Shown one piece after another: positions 16,462-25,567 of a DNA stretch of 64,000 nt. Under the pieces are notes generated by a model that worked only from the letters and a program-made list of their open reading frames with translations, did no database searches and was not told the DNA's origin. Within the stretch, counting starts at the first letter, position 1. Every line of letters begins with the position of its first letter. The stretch is from Faecalicatena contorta (lineage in GTDB: Bacteria; Bacillota; Clostridia; Lachnospirales; Lachnospiraceae), in NCBI RefSeq assembly GCF_039521745.1, contig NZ_BAAACT010000191.1; one strand, given 5' to 3'. The position numbers and the translations under genes were made by a program.

Positions 16462-17820
16462 ATGAAGATAGTCATTATTGGGGATGGAAAAGTCGGCTAT
16501 AAGCTGGCAAAACAACTCTCCGCGGAAAATTATGACGTTATTATGATTGACAGCAATGAGAAAAAGCTGCGTGCCGCGATTGACAGGCTGGATATTTTTT
16601 GCGTTACCGGAGACGGTGGAAGTGTGGCCGTTCAGAAGGAAGCAGATGTTCCGCATGCAGATCTTGTGATTGCGTGTACTTCCACAGATGAATGTAATAT
16701 GCTGAGCTGTCTGATTGCAAGACGATTGGGGGCAAGGCACACAATAGCGAGGGTGCGTAATCCAATATATTATCAGCAGATTGATATATTAAAAGAGGAC
16801 TTACATCTGAGTATGGCGGTAAACCCGGAGCTGGCTGTGGCAGGGGAGATTGTCCGGCTCTTATTATTCCCGGATGCAAGTAAGGTAGACACATTTGTCA
16901 AGGGAAGAGTCGAACTGATTGAACTTCCTCTGTTGGAAAAGAGCTACCTGATTGGGATGTCATTGGCGGATATGTATAATAGATTTCAGATTAAGCTTCT
17001 TGTCTGCGCGGTAGAGCGGGGGGAGGAAGTCTTTATTCCTGATGGTGATTATGTGCTGCGAGCCGGGGACAGGCTGCATATAGCTGCTTCTCACATGGAG
17101 ATCGAGCTGTTCTTCAAACTGCTGGGTCAGAGAAAAGAAAAGATTAAAAAGGTAATTATCTGTGGCGGTGGGCGCGTCAGCTACTACCTTTCCACACAGC
17201 TCTGCAAGATTGGGATGCAGGTTAAGATCATTGAAATAGACGAAAAGAAATGTGAAAACCTGTGTGAGCTTCTTCCCAAGGCGACGGTCATAAACGGGGA
17301 CGCTACCGACCATGATCTGCTGATCGAAGAGGGGATACAGGATGCGGATGCACTGATCGCCTTGACGGGGATGGATGAAGAAAATATCATTATGTCGCTC
17401 TTTGCAAAGAGCCAGGGTGTCTCCAAGATTATTGTCAAGGTAAATGAAGACAGAAGAGCCAGAATGATACAGGAATTTGGCATCGACAGTATCGTGTCAG
17501 CCAAGGCTGCTACGGCGGATGCAATTCTCAGCTACGTGCGTGCCCGCAGGAACTCTCAGGGAAGCGCGAATGTGGAAACGATGTACCAATTGGTCGACGG
17601 AAAAGTGGAGGCTCTCGAATTTATAGTGAAATCTCAGACAAGCTATACGGGCATTCCATTAAAGGATCTGTCACTGAAGGTGAACAATCTGATTGCATGC
17701 ATTGCGAGAAAGCGCAAAATTATTATACCTAACGGTGATGACTGCATTCAGGTAGGAGACAGCGTTATTATCATTACAATGGAAAAACATATCCAGGATA
17801 TCCAGGATATTTTGCTGTAG
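16462..17820 (+). CDS. trkA: Trk potassium uptake regulatory subunit TrkA
   Basis: This 452-residue cytoplasmic protein has two RCK (TrkA-N/TrkA-C) units in tandem. The first Rossmann motif is IIGDGKVGYKLA at residue 4, the second ICGGGRVSYYLS near 233. Each is followed by a TrkA-C domain. RCK proteins bind nucleotides and gate the TrkH channel. Two-unit architecture is the classical TrkA length rather than the short KtrA type. trkH begins 10 bases after the stop, so the pair forms an operon. Confidence 0.92.
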   Translation: MKIVIIGDGKVGYKLAKQLSAENYDVIMIDSNEKKLRAAIDRLDIFCVTGDGGSVAVQKEADVPHADLVIACTSTDECNMLSCLIARRLGARHTIARVRNPIYYQQIDILKEDLHLSMAVNPELAVAGEIVRLLLFPDASKVDTFVKGRVELIELPLLEKSYLIGMSLADMYNRFQIKLLVCAVERGEEVFIPDGDYVLRAGDRLHIAASHMEIELFFKLLGQRKEKIKKVIICGGGRVSYYLSTQLCKIGMQVKIIEIDEKKCENLCELLPKATVINGDATDHDLLIEEGIQDADALIALTGMDEENIIMSLFAKSQGVSKIIVKVNEDRRARMIQEFGIDSIVSAKAATADAILSYVRARRNSQGSANVETMYQLVDGKVEALEFIVKSQTSYTGIPLKDLSLKVNNLIACIARKRKIIIPNGDDCIQVGDSVIIITMEKHIQDIQDILL

Positions 17821-17830
17821 GTGCAGATCG

Positions 17831-19276
17831 ATGAATTATAGAATGACAACTTTCATAATAGGTAAGATGCTGGGGGTGGAAGGTGCGCTTCTCCTGCTCC
17901 CGGCAGCGGTTGCTTTTTTATATGGAGAAAAAAGCGGATTATCATTTTTGATGGTAAGTGCAGTACTTCTCATCATATTCCTGATATTTGGACGGAAAAA
18001 ACCGGGCAACAAGCTGATTTACGGCAAAGAAGGACTTGTTATCGTGGGTTCGGCCTGGATATTGTGGTCATTATTCGGCGCGTTGCCGTTTTTCATATCA
18101 GGGTGCATACCGAATTATCTGGACGCATTTTTTGAAACCGTGTCCGGTTTTACTACAACAGGGTCAACCATATTGACAAATATTGAGGCCCTGCCGATGG
18201 GAATGGCTTTTTGGCGGAGCCTGACGCACTGGATTGGCGGAATGGGAGTGCTGGTTTTCGTTATGATGCTGACTTCTCTGGATGATGAGAGTTCTATGCA
18301 TCTGATGCGTGCGGAAGTGCCGGGGCCGGAGGCTGACAAGCTTGTGCCAAAGGCGAGAAGCACGGCTAAGATTTTGTACTCCATGTACTTTGTACTGACC
18401 GCAGCGGAAGTAGTTTTTCTGCTTTTTGGCGGCATGAGCTTTTATGATGCGCTGATCCATTCATTCAGTACGGCTGGAACGGGCGGATTTTCAAATAGAA
18501 ATGCAAGTATTGCCTATTACGACAGTGCATATATCGACGGAGTGATCACGGTATTTATGATTCTGTTTGGAGTGAACTTCAATATCTATTTCCTGCTGCG
18601 TCTGAAAAATTGGAAGGCCGCGCTGAAAAATGAAGAACTCCGTGGATATCTGGGCATAATCCTTGCCTCCATGGCGGTTATTACGTTGAATATCATGGGG
18701 ATGTACGGCAATATTTTGCATGCATTTCGATATGCCTCCTTCCAGGTAGGGGCGATCATTACGACAACGGGATTCTGTACGGCCAATTTTGACCAGTGGC
18801 CCGAATTGTCAAAGGTAATCCTGCTGGGACTGATGGTGATCGGAGCCTGTGCAGGTTCTACAGGAGGGGGGATAAAGGTATCTCGTTTTCTGATATTAAT
18901 GAAGAGTGTAAAGCAGGAGATCAGAAGAATGCTGCATCCCAAGTCCGTTACGATTGTGCAGATAAACGGAAAAAAAGTGGGAAGAGATACCATGCACGGC
19001 GTATATATTTACTTTATTTGTTATATCCTGATAATGATGTTATCTGTATTGCTGGTTTCCATCAATAACTACGATTTTACGACAACATTCAGTTCCGTAT
19101 TGACAACGCTGAATAATGTGGGGCCTGGGCTGGCTCAGGTGGGGCCGATTGAAAACTTTTCTGGCTTTTCAACTCTGTCCAAAATTGTGTTCTGCCTGGA
19201 TATGCTGATAGGAAGATTGGAGATATTCCCGTATCTTCTGCTTCTTTCTCCGGATCTGTGGAGAAGGAGGTTCTAA
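17831..19276 (+). CDS. trkH: Trk potassium uptake membrane subunit TrkH
   Basis: This 481-residue polytopic protein has about ten hydrophobic segments in the TrkH/KtrB pattern. The four pore loops are visible: TVSGFTTTGSTI, HSFSTAGTGGFSN, ITTTGFCTANFDQWP and LTTLNNVGPGLAQVGP. Each has the filter glycine that lines the K+ pathway. The gene follows trkA directly. The protein imports K+ together with RCK subunits. Length and motif order are normal. Confidence 0.92.
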   Translation: MNYRMTTFIIGKMLGVEGALLLLPAAVAFLYGEKSGLSFLMVSAVLLIIFLIFGRKKPGNKLIYGKEGLVIVGSAWILWSLFGALPFFISGCIPNYLDAFFETVSGFTTTGSTILTNIEALPMGMAFWRSLTHWIGGMGVLVFVMMLTSLDDESSMHLMRAEVPGPEADKLVPKARSTAKILYSMYFVLTAAEVVFLLFGGMSFYDALIHSFSTAGTGGFSNRNASIAYYDSAYIDGVITVFMILFGVNFNIYFLLRLKNWKAALKNEELRGYLGIILASMAVITLNIMGMYGNILHAFRYASFQVGAIITTTGFCTANFDQWPELSKVILLGLMVIGACAGSTGGGIKVSRFLILMKSVKQEIRRMLHPKSVTIVQINGKKVGRDTMHGVYIYFICYILIMMLSVLLVSINNYDFTTTFSSVLTTLNNVGPGLAQVGPIENFSGFSTLSKIVFCLDMLIGRLEIFPYLLLLSPDLWRRRF

Positions 19277-19359
19277 TAAATCTTGGAAACTGACAGAACT
19301 TTGGCAACATGCCGGAGAGTACTTAAAGACTTAAGGAAGAAAGACAGAAAGGGTAATGT

Positions 19360-21060
19360 ATGAAAAAAGGGAAAGTAAAACTGTTGGCTGTGATAGGAAT
19401 CATATTGCTTGCTGCGATTTATTATTATGTAACGCTGCCGGCAATCAATATCCACTCCTCAGATTTCTGGATGTTTTTTATAGTGATTATTATTATTGCT
19501 GCCTTGATTTACATCAGAAGGAAGAAGCTTAACCGGTATGAACTGAAAAACTCGAAAGGCGTAAAAGTCATTTTGGGAATCCTGGTGGTAGTGGTAGCTG
19601 CTTATTTGATTGGCACATTGCTATCTTCACCAATTGTAAATGCGAAGAAGTATCAGAAACTTCTGGATGTAAAAGACGGCGAGTTCACGAAAGATATCGA
19701 AGAATTGTCTTTTGACCAAATTCCGCTTCTGGACAGGGATTCTGCTGCAATCCTCGGCAACCGTAAAATGGGCAGCATGGTGGACATGGTATCTCAGTTC
19801 GAGGTGGATGATCTGTACAGCCAGATTAATTACCAGGATCAGCCGGTCAGAGTTTCACCGCTGCGTTATGCGAGCGTAATCAAATGGCTTACAAACCAGA
19901 AGGAAGGAATTCCGGCATATATAAAAATTGATATGGCAACGCAGAATACGGAACTTGTGAAGCTGAAAGAGGGCATGAAGTATACGACAAGCGACCACTT
20001 TAACAGAAATATTTACCGCCATCTTAGATTTAAGTATCCGACGTATATTTTTAATGACCTCAGTTTTGAAATTGACGATGACGGAGTTCCATACTGGATC
20101 TGCCCGGTGAAGAAGTTTAACATCGGCCTTTTTGGTGGAACCACCATTGGCCGCGTAGTGTTGTGCAATGCTATTACGGGAGAGACAAAGGACTATAAGA
20201 TAGAAGATGCACCGGAATGGATAGACAGGGCCTACTCGGCTGATCTGCTTGTGGAACTGTATGACTATTACGGATCATTGAAGCATGGCTATTTTAACAG
20301 CATCCTGGGGCAAAAGGACTGTCTGAAGACAACAACCGGTTACAATTATCTTGCAATCGATGATGACGTGTGGGTATACACCGGCGTGACTTCTGTCAGC
20401 GGTGACCAGTCCAATGTAGGATTTGTCCTGATGAATCAGCGGACAATGGAGACAAAGTTTTATGGTATTGAGGGAGCAACAGAAGACTCTGCGATGTCCT
20501 CTGCGGAAGGACAGGTACAGAACCTAAAGTATAAGGCAACCTTCCCGCTGCTTTTGAATATTTCCGGAGAACCGACTTATTTTATCGCCCTTAAAGATGA
20601 TGCGGGGCTGGTTAAAAAATATGCGATGGTGAACGTACAGAAATATCAGATTGTGGCAATCGGAGATACGGTAAGCTCGTGCGAGGCTGCTTATACGAAT
20701 CTGATGTATGAAAACGGAATCAAAGAGGTTGAAAAAGATACCCGTGAGATTGAGACAATTACTGCGAAGATTACAAAAATAGCGCAGGGAGTTATTGACG
20801 GTAATTCTCACTACTACGTTATGCTGGAGGGCTCAGATGAGATCTTTGATGTGTCAGTAGTGGACTTCATAGATATTATAAAATATGAAGTAGGGCAGGA
20901 AGTAACTGTGGAGTATAAAGAGGGCGATACGACCAATACAGTTCTTTCTTTCAACGGAGAAGAACTGCAGAAGGCAGCACCGTCTTCCGACGGGGAAAAT
21001 GCAGACAACGGGCAGCAGGACGGTACAGCAGAGGCTGAGGAAGGCACTGCACAAGAATAA
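19360..21060 (+). CDS. Membrane-anchored protein of unknown function
   Basis: This 566-residue protein has three hydrophobic segments in the first ~100 residues (about 6-25, 34-51 and 68-86), then a ~450-residue domain that probably lies outside the membrane. Tyrosine- and aspartate-rich segments such as FKYPTYIFNDLSFEIDDDG resemble beta-sheet domains, and the C terminus (about 540-566) is acidic and low in complexity. AAAGGG precedes the start. It follows trkH after 83 bases and ends at a terminator, so co-transcription with trkAH is possible. I do not recognise the family. Confidence 0.8.
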   Translation: MKKGKVKLLAVIGIILLAAIYYYVTLPAINIHSSDFWMFFIVIIIIAALIYIRRKKLNRYELKNSKGVKVILGILVVVVAAYLIGTLLSSPIVNAKKYQKLLDVKDGEFTKDIEELSFDQIPLLDRDSAAILGNRKMGSMVDMVSQFEVDDLYSQINYQDQPVRVSPLRYASVIKWLTNQKEGIPAYIKIDMATQNTELVKLKEGMKYTTSDHFNRNIYRHLRFKYPTYIFNDLSFEIDDDGVPYWICPVKKFNIGLFGGTTIGRVVLCNAITGETKDYKIEDAPEWIDRAYSADLLVELYDYYGSLKHGYFNSILGQKDCLKTTTGYNYLAIDDDVWVYTGVTSVSGDQSNVGFVLMNQRTMETKFYGIEGATEDSAMSSAEGQVQNLKYKATFPLLLNISGEPTYFIALKDDAGLVKKYAMVNVQKYQIVAIGDTVSSCEAAYTNLMYENGIKEVEKDTREIETITAKITKIAQGVIDGNSHYYVMLEGSDEIFDVSVVDFIDIIKYEVGQEVTVEYKEGDTTNTVLSFNGEELQKAAPSSDGENADNGQQDGTAEAEEGTAQE

Positions 21061-21080
21061 AAGCACATCACTAAGAGTAA

Positions 21081-21122
21081 GCAGCGGATATGATGGACGT
21101 AGTCATATCCGCTGTTCTTTTA
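21081..21122 (+). terminator. Intrinsic terminator
   Basis: The arms AGCGGATATGA and TCATATCCGCT enclose a nine-base loop and are followed by GTTCTTTT. It ends the transcript of the gene at 19360. Confidence 0.85.
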
Positions 21123-21290
21123 AACAGCGCGTTTTACCGAATCAGCACGTTAATAATAAAGATCCATGCATAGAATTCAGTATCAAATATTCGATTAGAT
21201 CAATTGGGATTCTTGAAAAAATGTGACTGCTCGGACGTGAGGAAAACAGGGCATAATCTTCTTGGGATGGAAATGAGAAAACAGGTTAAA

Positions 21291-21338
21291 ATAAAAGGGT
21301 GTACCATGTCGGTCGAGATCCGCAGATACACCCTTTTT
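21291..21338 (-). terminator. Intrinsic terminator of the small ATPase gene
   Basis: AAAGGGTGTA pairs with TACACCCTTT around a loop of about 23 bases. Read on the minus strand it is followed by TTTTATTTT, directly after the stop at 21346. It may also act on the plus strand, where TTTTT closes the stem. Confidence 0.75.
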
Positions 21339-21345
21339 GGCCTCA

Positions 21346-21768
21346 TTAATTCAGAACGGCATAATCCGGTGAATCAATGTTTGGTATATCTTTTCTCTCA
21401 GCGCTGACACTGATAATAAATTCAATGTTATTTTCTTTTGATATTTTGTTCAGTTTTTCGAGGAATTTTGACAGGTTGTCAATGGAAATATCAGCCTGTT
21501 TTAATACTCCGTCAATGAAAATGGTTTCAATGTCGTGGTTACCGGCTACCATGCCGTATATAAATCCGATAAATTCATCCAGCGTTTGAATATCTCTGTA
21601 ATCTGCCATACAGATTGCGCGAACCTGAAAGTCCACGATGTATGTATCACGATGGCTCTTTTTGATTAATACTACGTTTCCATTGGAAGTTTTCACCTTC
21701 TCGTTTGCAAGTTCGATCATCTGCTTAGTTTTGCCGCTGCCTTTCGGGCCTGTTATTAAATTTACCAT
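21346..21768 (-). CDS. Small P-loop ATP-binding protein
   Basis: This 140-residue protein starts with a Walker A motif, ITGPKGSGKTKQ, at residue 4, and a hydrophobic stretch ending in acidic residues (ETIFIDGV) may be Walker B. The rest is a short alpha/beta fold. Its specific role is unknown. I chose the ATG at 21768 because AAAGGAGAG lies eight bases upstream on the minus strand; a start at 21810 lacks such a site. The gene is single, with its own promoter and terminator. Confidence 0.75.
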   Translation of the reverse strand: MVNLITGPKGSGKTKQMIELANEKVKTSNGNVVLIKKSHRDTYIVDFQVRAICMADYRDIQTLDEFIGFIYGMVAGNHDIETIFIDGVLKQADISIDNLSKFLEKLNKISKENNIEFIISVSAERKDIPNIDSPDYAVLN

Positions 21769-21830
21769 GGCGAATCTCTCCTTTATGTATGTTTTTTTGA
21801 GACCTCTCAATGCTCAAATGTCTTTAATTC

Positions 21831-21859
21831 ATTATACACTAAAGTACGGGTGGTAACAA
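21831..21859 (-). promoter_or_regulatory. Sigma-A promoter of the small ATPase gene
   Basis: On the minus strand TTGTTA (21859-21854) and TATAAT (21836-21831) are separated by 17 bases, close to consensus. Confidence 0.8.
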
Positions 21860-21947
21860 CTAAAAAAAGGATAAATTCCAACTTTATCGAAAGGATCCAC
21901 CATATAAAACAGGGGAAGGAAAAAGTACAGAATTACTTTAGCGTAAA

Positions 21948-22025
21948 TGAGAATACTTATCATATAATGGGATTGAATAGCTGACGGAAGTATGGTAAAA
22001 TTCACTTAATTGAGAATCATAATCA
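21948..22025 (+). promoter_or_regulatory. Two Fur boxes and -10 element before the DUF3793-flavodoxin genes
   Basis: TGAGAATACTTATCA (21948-21962) and TGAGAATCATAATCA (22011-22025) each match 12 of 14 fixed positions of the Fur 7-1-7 consensus TGATAATNATTATCA. The first abuts a perfect -10 TATAAT at 21963-21968; the second lies six bases before the ribosome-binding site. This arrangement suits iron-dependent repression. A clear -35 box is not visible. Confidence 0.75.
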
Positions 22026-22042
22026 TTTAACGGGAGGATGCT

Positions 22043-22642
22043 ATGCCTGCAGAAGTGCTGTCTTATTTTCTAAAACATGAGGATATACGTTTAAAGCTGC
22101 GGTTTCAGATTGTACTTCAGTGTGCACCGTTTCTAAAGGGGAAAAAGGTGTCCTGCGGAATTACAATGGAGGACGCTATGTATGATGAGCTGTATAATAT
22201 CTTGGGCGGGTCAGGAATATCTTACCGCAGGCTGTCGGCAGCAGAGGGGAGATGCCTGGTTTTATTTTACCGTGAAAAAGAGTTATCCGAGTATCTGAAC
22301 CGGGTCGGGATCAGAAGCTTTATCCGGGAATTCGGTTACATTGAAATGGGGCTGGACGAGATGTTGGAAAGGCTGTCCTGCCGCACGGCTTTATTTTCAA
22401 GGGAGGAGATCGGATATCCGCATGAGATCGGAATCTTTTTTGGATATCCCGTGGAGGACGTACAGGGGTTTATCCGCAATGCAGGAAGAGAATATCTGTT
22501 CCTGGGCTATTGGAAGGTTTACAGCAATCCGATGGCCGCGAAAATGATTTTCAAGGAATATGACCAGGCAAAAGTATGTGCGGTCAACGAATTTTTAACA
22601 GGAAAGAGCATAAAAAATATCGCGTGTAATAAGGAGGATTAA
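22043..22642 (+). CDS. DUF3793 family protein
   Basis: This 199-residue soluble protein resembles DUF3793, a family of unknown function that often sits beside flavodoxins in Clostridia. Features are a conserved N-terminal helix region, YREKELSEYL near 78, HEIGIFFGYPVEDVQGFI near 130 and a C-terminal GYWKVYSNP segment. GGGAGGA lies just before the ATG. The flavodoxin gene starts four bases after the stop. With two Fur boxes upstream, the pair is probably induced when iron is scarce. Confidence 0.75.
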   Translation: MPAEVLSYFLKHEDIRLKLRFQIVLQCAPFLKGKKVSCGITMEDAMYDELYNILGGSGISYRRLSAAEGRCLVLFYREKELSEYLNRVGIRSFIREFGYIEMGLDEMLERLSCRTALFSREEIGYPHEIGIFFGYPVEDVQGFIRNAGREYLFLGYWKVYSNPMAAKMIFKEYDQAKVCAVNEFLTGKSIKNIACNKED

Positions 22643-22646
22643 AACC

Positions 22647-23078
22647 ATGAATGTATCAGTTGTCTACTGGAGCGGAACCGGCAATACACAGGCAATGGCA
22701 GAGGCGGTTGCCAGAGGAATAGAAGCGGCGGGAAAGAACGCAAGGCTGATCGAGGCAAGTGCGGCAGATGCGGTTGAAATAGCGTCTGAGCATGCATTTG
22801 CGCTGGGCTGCCCGTCGATGGGGGCAGAAGAATTGGAGGAGAACGAGATGGAGCCGTTTGTGGAGTCACTGGAAACACTTGTATCCGGTAAGCATATTTT
22901 ATTATTTGGCTCCTATGGATGGGGCGACGGCGAATGGATGCGGAACTGGGCAGAAAGAATGAAGGCAGCCGGAGCTGAGCTGGTGCGTGCGGAAGGCATC
23001 ATTGCCAATGAGGCACCGGATGGAGAAGCAATAGAAGCTTGCGAGAAAGCAGGAAGAGAACTTGCAGAACTTACATAG
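22647..23078 (+). CDS. Flavodoxin
   Basis: This 143-residue protein is a short-chain flavodoxin. The FMN phosphate loop WSGTGNTQAMA is at residues 8-18 and the second flavin loop GSYGWGDGEWM near 88. Flavodoxin replaces ferredoxin as electron carrier when iron is limiting, which fits the Fur boxes upstream of the operon. AAGGAGG overlaps the end of the DUF3793 gene. Possible partners include the hydrogenase and pyruvate:ferredoxin oxidoreductase, but this is not shown here. Confidence 0.92.
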   Translation: MNVSVVYWSGTGNTQAMAEAVARGIEAAGKNARLIEASAADAVEIASEHAFALGCPSMGAEELEENEMEPFVESLETLVSGKHILLFGSYGWGDGEWMRNWAERMKAAGAELVRAEGIIANEAPDGEAIEACEKAGRELAELT

Positions 23079-23084
23079 ATTTCA

Positions 23085-23136
23085 TTGACAAATCGTCCAC
23101 TCCATGCATAAGATAGTTTCATACGTATGAAACTAT
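23085..23136 (+). promoter_or_regulatory. Promoter with a perfect 24-bp operator upstream of the ZIP transporter
   Basis: TTGACA (23085-23090) and TAAGAT (23109-23114) are 18 bases apart. A perfect palindrome at 23113-23136, with half-site ATAGTTTCATAC and its complement, overlaps the -10 and the start point. This position suits repression. The form resembles operators of metal-responsive DtxR/MntR-type regulators, but the regulator is not in the window and is not identified. Confidence 0.75.
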
Positions 23137-23157
23137 AAGATGAATGGGGGAAAGAAC

Positions 23158-23940
23158 ATGAATCAGAACATGCTGCTTGGAATACTGATTCCTTTTGCAG
23201 GAACCACCCTTGGCTCAGCCATGGTATTCTTTATGCGTAAGGAAATGAATGAAAAACTACAGAAGGCGCTGCTTGGCTTTGCCTCAGGTGTTATGATAGC
23301 CGCTTCTGTGTGGTCCCTGTTGATCCCGGCCATAGAGATGGCGGAGGAGAACGGCTCACGGCCCTGGCTGCCTGCTGCGGCAGGCTTTTTGCTTGGGATG
23401 GGCTTTTTGCTCCTTCTGGATACCGTGACGCCGCATATGCATCTCAATGGAGACGAGCCGGAGGGAGTGAAATCCAGCCTGAAAAAGTCAACCATGCTCG
23501 TCCTTGCGGTAACGCTGCACAACATACCGGAGGGAATGGCCGTAGGAGTAACGTTTGCCGGTGCAGTATCCGGGAACACAACCATATCGCTTGCCGGTGC
23601 ATTCGCCCTGTCAGTCGGTATCGCAATCCAGAACTTCCCGGAGGGCGCCATTATATCCATGCCGCTGCGGAGTGAAGGAGTATCAAAAGGCCGTTCCTTC
23701 CTTTACGGCACTTTGTCGGGTGTAGTGGAACCAATTGCGGCGGTCATAACAATCCTTCTGACAGGTCTTGTCGTGCCAATCCTCCCGTATCTGCTCGCAT
23801 TCGCGGCGGGAGCGATGATCTATGTTGTCGTAGAAGAACTGATACCGGAAGCACAGGCAGAACCGCATACAAACATCAGCACAGTGGGGGTGGCGATCGG
23901 ATTTACCCTTATGATGATATTAGATGTGGCTTTGGGGTAG
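23158..23940 (+). CDS. ZIP-family metal transporter
   Basis: This 260-residue membrane protein has about eight hydrophobic segments. The two metal-binding helices carry LHNIPEGMAVG near 127 and NFPEGAI near 162, the H-N-x-P-E-G hallmarks of the ZIP/GufA family, which import divalent metals such as Zn2+, Fe2+ or Mn2+. A histidine pair (PHMHLNGDE) lies in the preceding loop. I chose the ATG at 23158, with GGGGGAAA upstream, over the one at 23140. A perfect operator overlaps its promoter, so expression is likely metal-controlled. Confidence 0.88.
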   Translation: MNQNMLLGILIPFAGTTLGSAMVFFMRKEMNEKLQKALLGFASGVMIAASVWSLLIPAIEMAEENGSRPWLPAAAGFLLGMGFLLLLDTVTPHMHLNGDEPEGVKSSLKKSTMLVLAVTLHNIPEGMAVGVTFAGAVSGNTTISLAGAFALSVGIAIQNFPEGAIISMPLRSEGVSKGRSFLYGTLSGVVEPIAAVITILLTGLVVPILPYLLAFAAGAMIYVVVEELIPEAQAEPHTNISTVGVAIGFTLMMILDVALG

Positions 23941-24007
23941 GGAGATTGTGCTGGCTGGTAAGCCTGCGCAAAAAGACCTCCGGACACCCCGATTCCCCAA
24001 AAAGTAC

Positions 24008-24036
24008 TTGAAATAGCGGGGAGTTGGTGATATGCT
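24008..24036 (+). promoter_or_regulatory. Sigma-A promoter of the riboswitch-symporter unit
   Basis: TTGAAA (24008-24013) and TATGCT (24031-24036) are separated by 17 bases and lie directly before the glycine aptamer. Confidence 0.65.
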
Positions 24037-24039
24037 TTA

Positions 24040-24140
24040 AGTTGCGTGTTAAGACACGACAACTCAGGAGAGTCTCTTATTTTAAGAGCGCCGAAGGTGT
24101 ACGCAGCGTGTGCTGTAAATCTCTCAGGCAAAAGGATGGA
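24040..24140 (+). promoter_or_regulatory. Glycine riboswitch (single aptamer)
   Basis: The conserved glycine aptamer elements appear in order: CAGGAGAG (24065-24072), GCGCCGAAGG (24088-24097) and CTCTCAGGCAAAAGGA (24121-24136). Only one full aptamer is visible; a hairpin (GTGT-TAAG-ACAC) precedes it. The ribosome-binding site GGAGG follows at once, so control of translation start is likely. No terminator is seen. Glycine riboswitches commonly control glycine cleavage genes or Na+/alanine-glycine symporters, and the next gene is such a symporter. Confidence 0.93.
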
Positions 24141-24151
24141 GGAGTAATATT

Positions 24152-25567
24152 ATGTTTAGTCAGATCAACAGTTTTATCAAGTGGGTCGATGATGCCGTGT
24201 GGGGGCTTCCATTGATCATTCTTATCCTGGTGACAGGAATCTATTTATCAGTTCGTTTGAAGGGCCTTCAGATCAGGCATCTGGGCAAGGCGCTGAAATT
24301 CATGGTGAAAAATGAAGAAGATGGACGTGGGGAAGTAACGAGTTTTGGAGCGCTTTGTACTGCGCTTTCTGCTACAATCGGGACAGGGAATATTGTCGGT
24401 GTAGCTACGGCGATTGCCGCTGGCGGGCCGGGGGCTTTATTCTGGATGATTGTTGCTGCTTTTTTTGGTATGGCGACGAAATATGCAGAGGGGCTTCTCT
24501 CTATTAAGTACCGTACAATTGATGAAGAAGGACATGTGTTGGGCGGTCCTTTCTATTACATAGAAAATGGAATGGGGAAGAACTGGCGGTGGCTTGCAAA
24601 GATTTTCGCCTTTTTTGGAGCAGGTGTCGGCCTGTTCGGAATTGGTACATTTACGCAGGTTAACGGGATCGCCTCTGCCGTGAAGAATTTCTTTGATCCG
24701 GATCTCGCTAACACGGTTAATTTGTTCGGCGGTACATACTCATGGGCAACCGTGATTACGGGAATTATCCTGACCTTCTGTGTGGGGCTGGTTGTGATTG
24801 GAGGAATTAAACGTATTGCAAAGGTATCGGAGATTGTTGTGCCGTTCATGGCGATTCTTTATGTACTGTTGGCGCTGATCATCCTGCTGACTCATATACC
24901 GGCAATCCCGGGCGCGATTGCACTGATTGTCAAATCCGCATTTTCCGGCAGCGCGCTTGCCGGCGGTGCGATGGGAACAATGGTGATTGCCATGCAGAAA
25001 GGGATTGCAAGGGGGATCTTTTCGAATGAGGCTGGTCTGGGAAGCGCCCCGATCGCTGCCGCAGCTGCTCAGACAAAAGAGCCTGCGCGCCAGGGATTGG
25101 TGTCTATGACAGGGACTTTTATTGATACGATCGTAATCTGTACCATGACCGGATTATCTATTGTGATAGCGGGGACGTGGAATACGGGCCTGGAAGGGGT
25201 GGAGATTACGACAGCTGCTTTCCAGCAGGGACTGCCGTTTCCGCCGGCTGTGGCATCCTTTGCCCTGATGCTGTGCCTTGTGTTTTTTGCTTTCACTACG
25301 ATACTGGGGTGGAACTATTATGGAGAACGCTGCCTGGAATATTTGTCCAACAGAAATATGAAGGCGGTGAAAACTTACAGGTGGCTGTATATCCTTGCGA
25401 TCTTTATCGGACCTTATATGACGGTAGAGGCTGTCTGGAATATTGCAGATATTTTTAACGCATTGATGGCGCTTCCGAACCTCGTAGCTCTGATTTCACT
25501 GAGCGGAGTAGTTGCCGCGGAGAGCAGGGATTACTTTGCCAGGCTGAAACAAATGGGGATGAAATAG
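24152..25567 (+). CDS. Sodium:alanine/glycine symporter (AGCS family)
   Basis: This 471-residue protein has about ten hydrophobic segments and AGCS signatures: GALCTALSATIGTGNIVGVATA near 67-88, FWMIVAAFFGMATKYAEG near 97 and the GIARGIFSNEAGLGSAPIAAAAAQT region near 288. It imports alanine or glycine with Na+. The glycine riboswitch immediately upstream points to glycine as a substrate. Length is normal. The gene stands alone between the riboswitch and the leuS T-box unit. Confidence 0.94.
   Translation: MFSQINSFIKWVDDAVWGLPLIILILVTGIYLSVRLKGLQIRHLGKALKFMVKNEEDGRGEVTSFGALCTALSATIGTGNIVGVATAIAAGGPGALFWMIVAAFFGMATKYAEGLLSIKYRTIDEEGHVLGGPFYYIENGMGKNWRWLAKIFAFFGAGVGLFGIGTFTQVNGIASAVKNFFDPDLANTVNLFGGTYSWATVITGIILTFCVGLVVIGGIKRIAKVSEIVVPFMAILYVLLALIILLTHIPAIPGAIALIVKSAFSGSALAGGAMGTMVIAMQKGIARGIFSNEAGLGSAPIAAAAAQTKEPARQGLVSMTGTFIDTIVICTMTGLSIVIAGTWNTGLEGVEITTAAFQQGLPFPPAVASFALMLCLVFFAFTTILGWNYYGERCLEYLSNRNMKAVKTYRWLYILAIFIGPYMTVEAVWNIADIFNALMALPNLVALISLSGVVAAESRDYFARLKQMGMK

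Noticed and set aside
23941..24064. Second glycine aptamer upstream of the first
   Set aside because: Only a simple hairpin is seen; none of the conserved aptamer core motifs recur.
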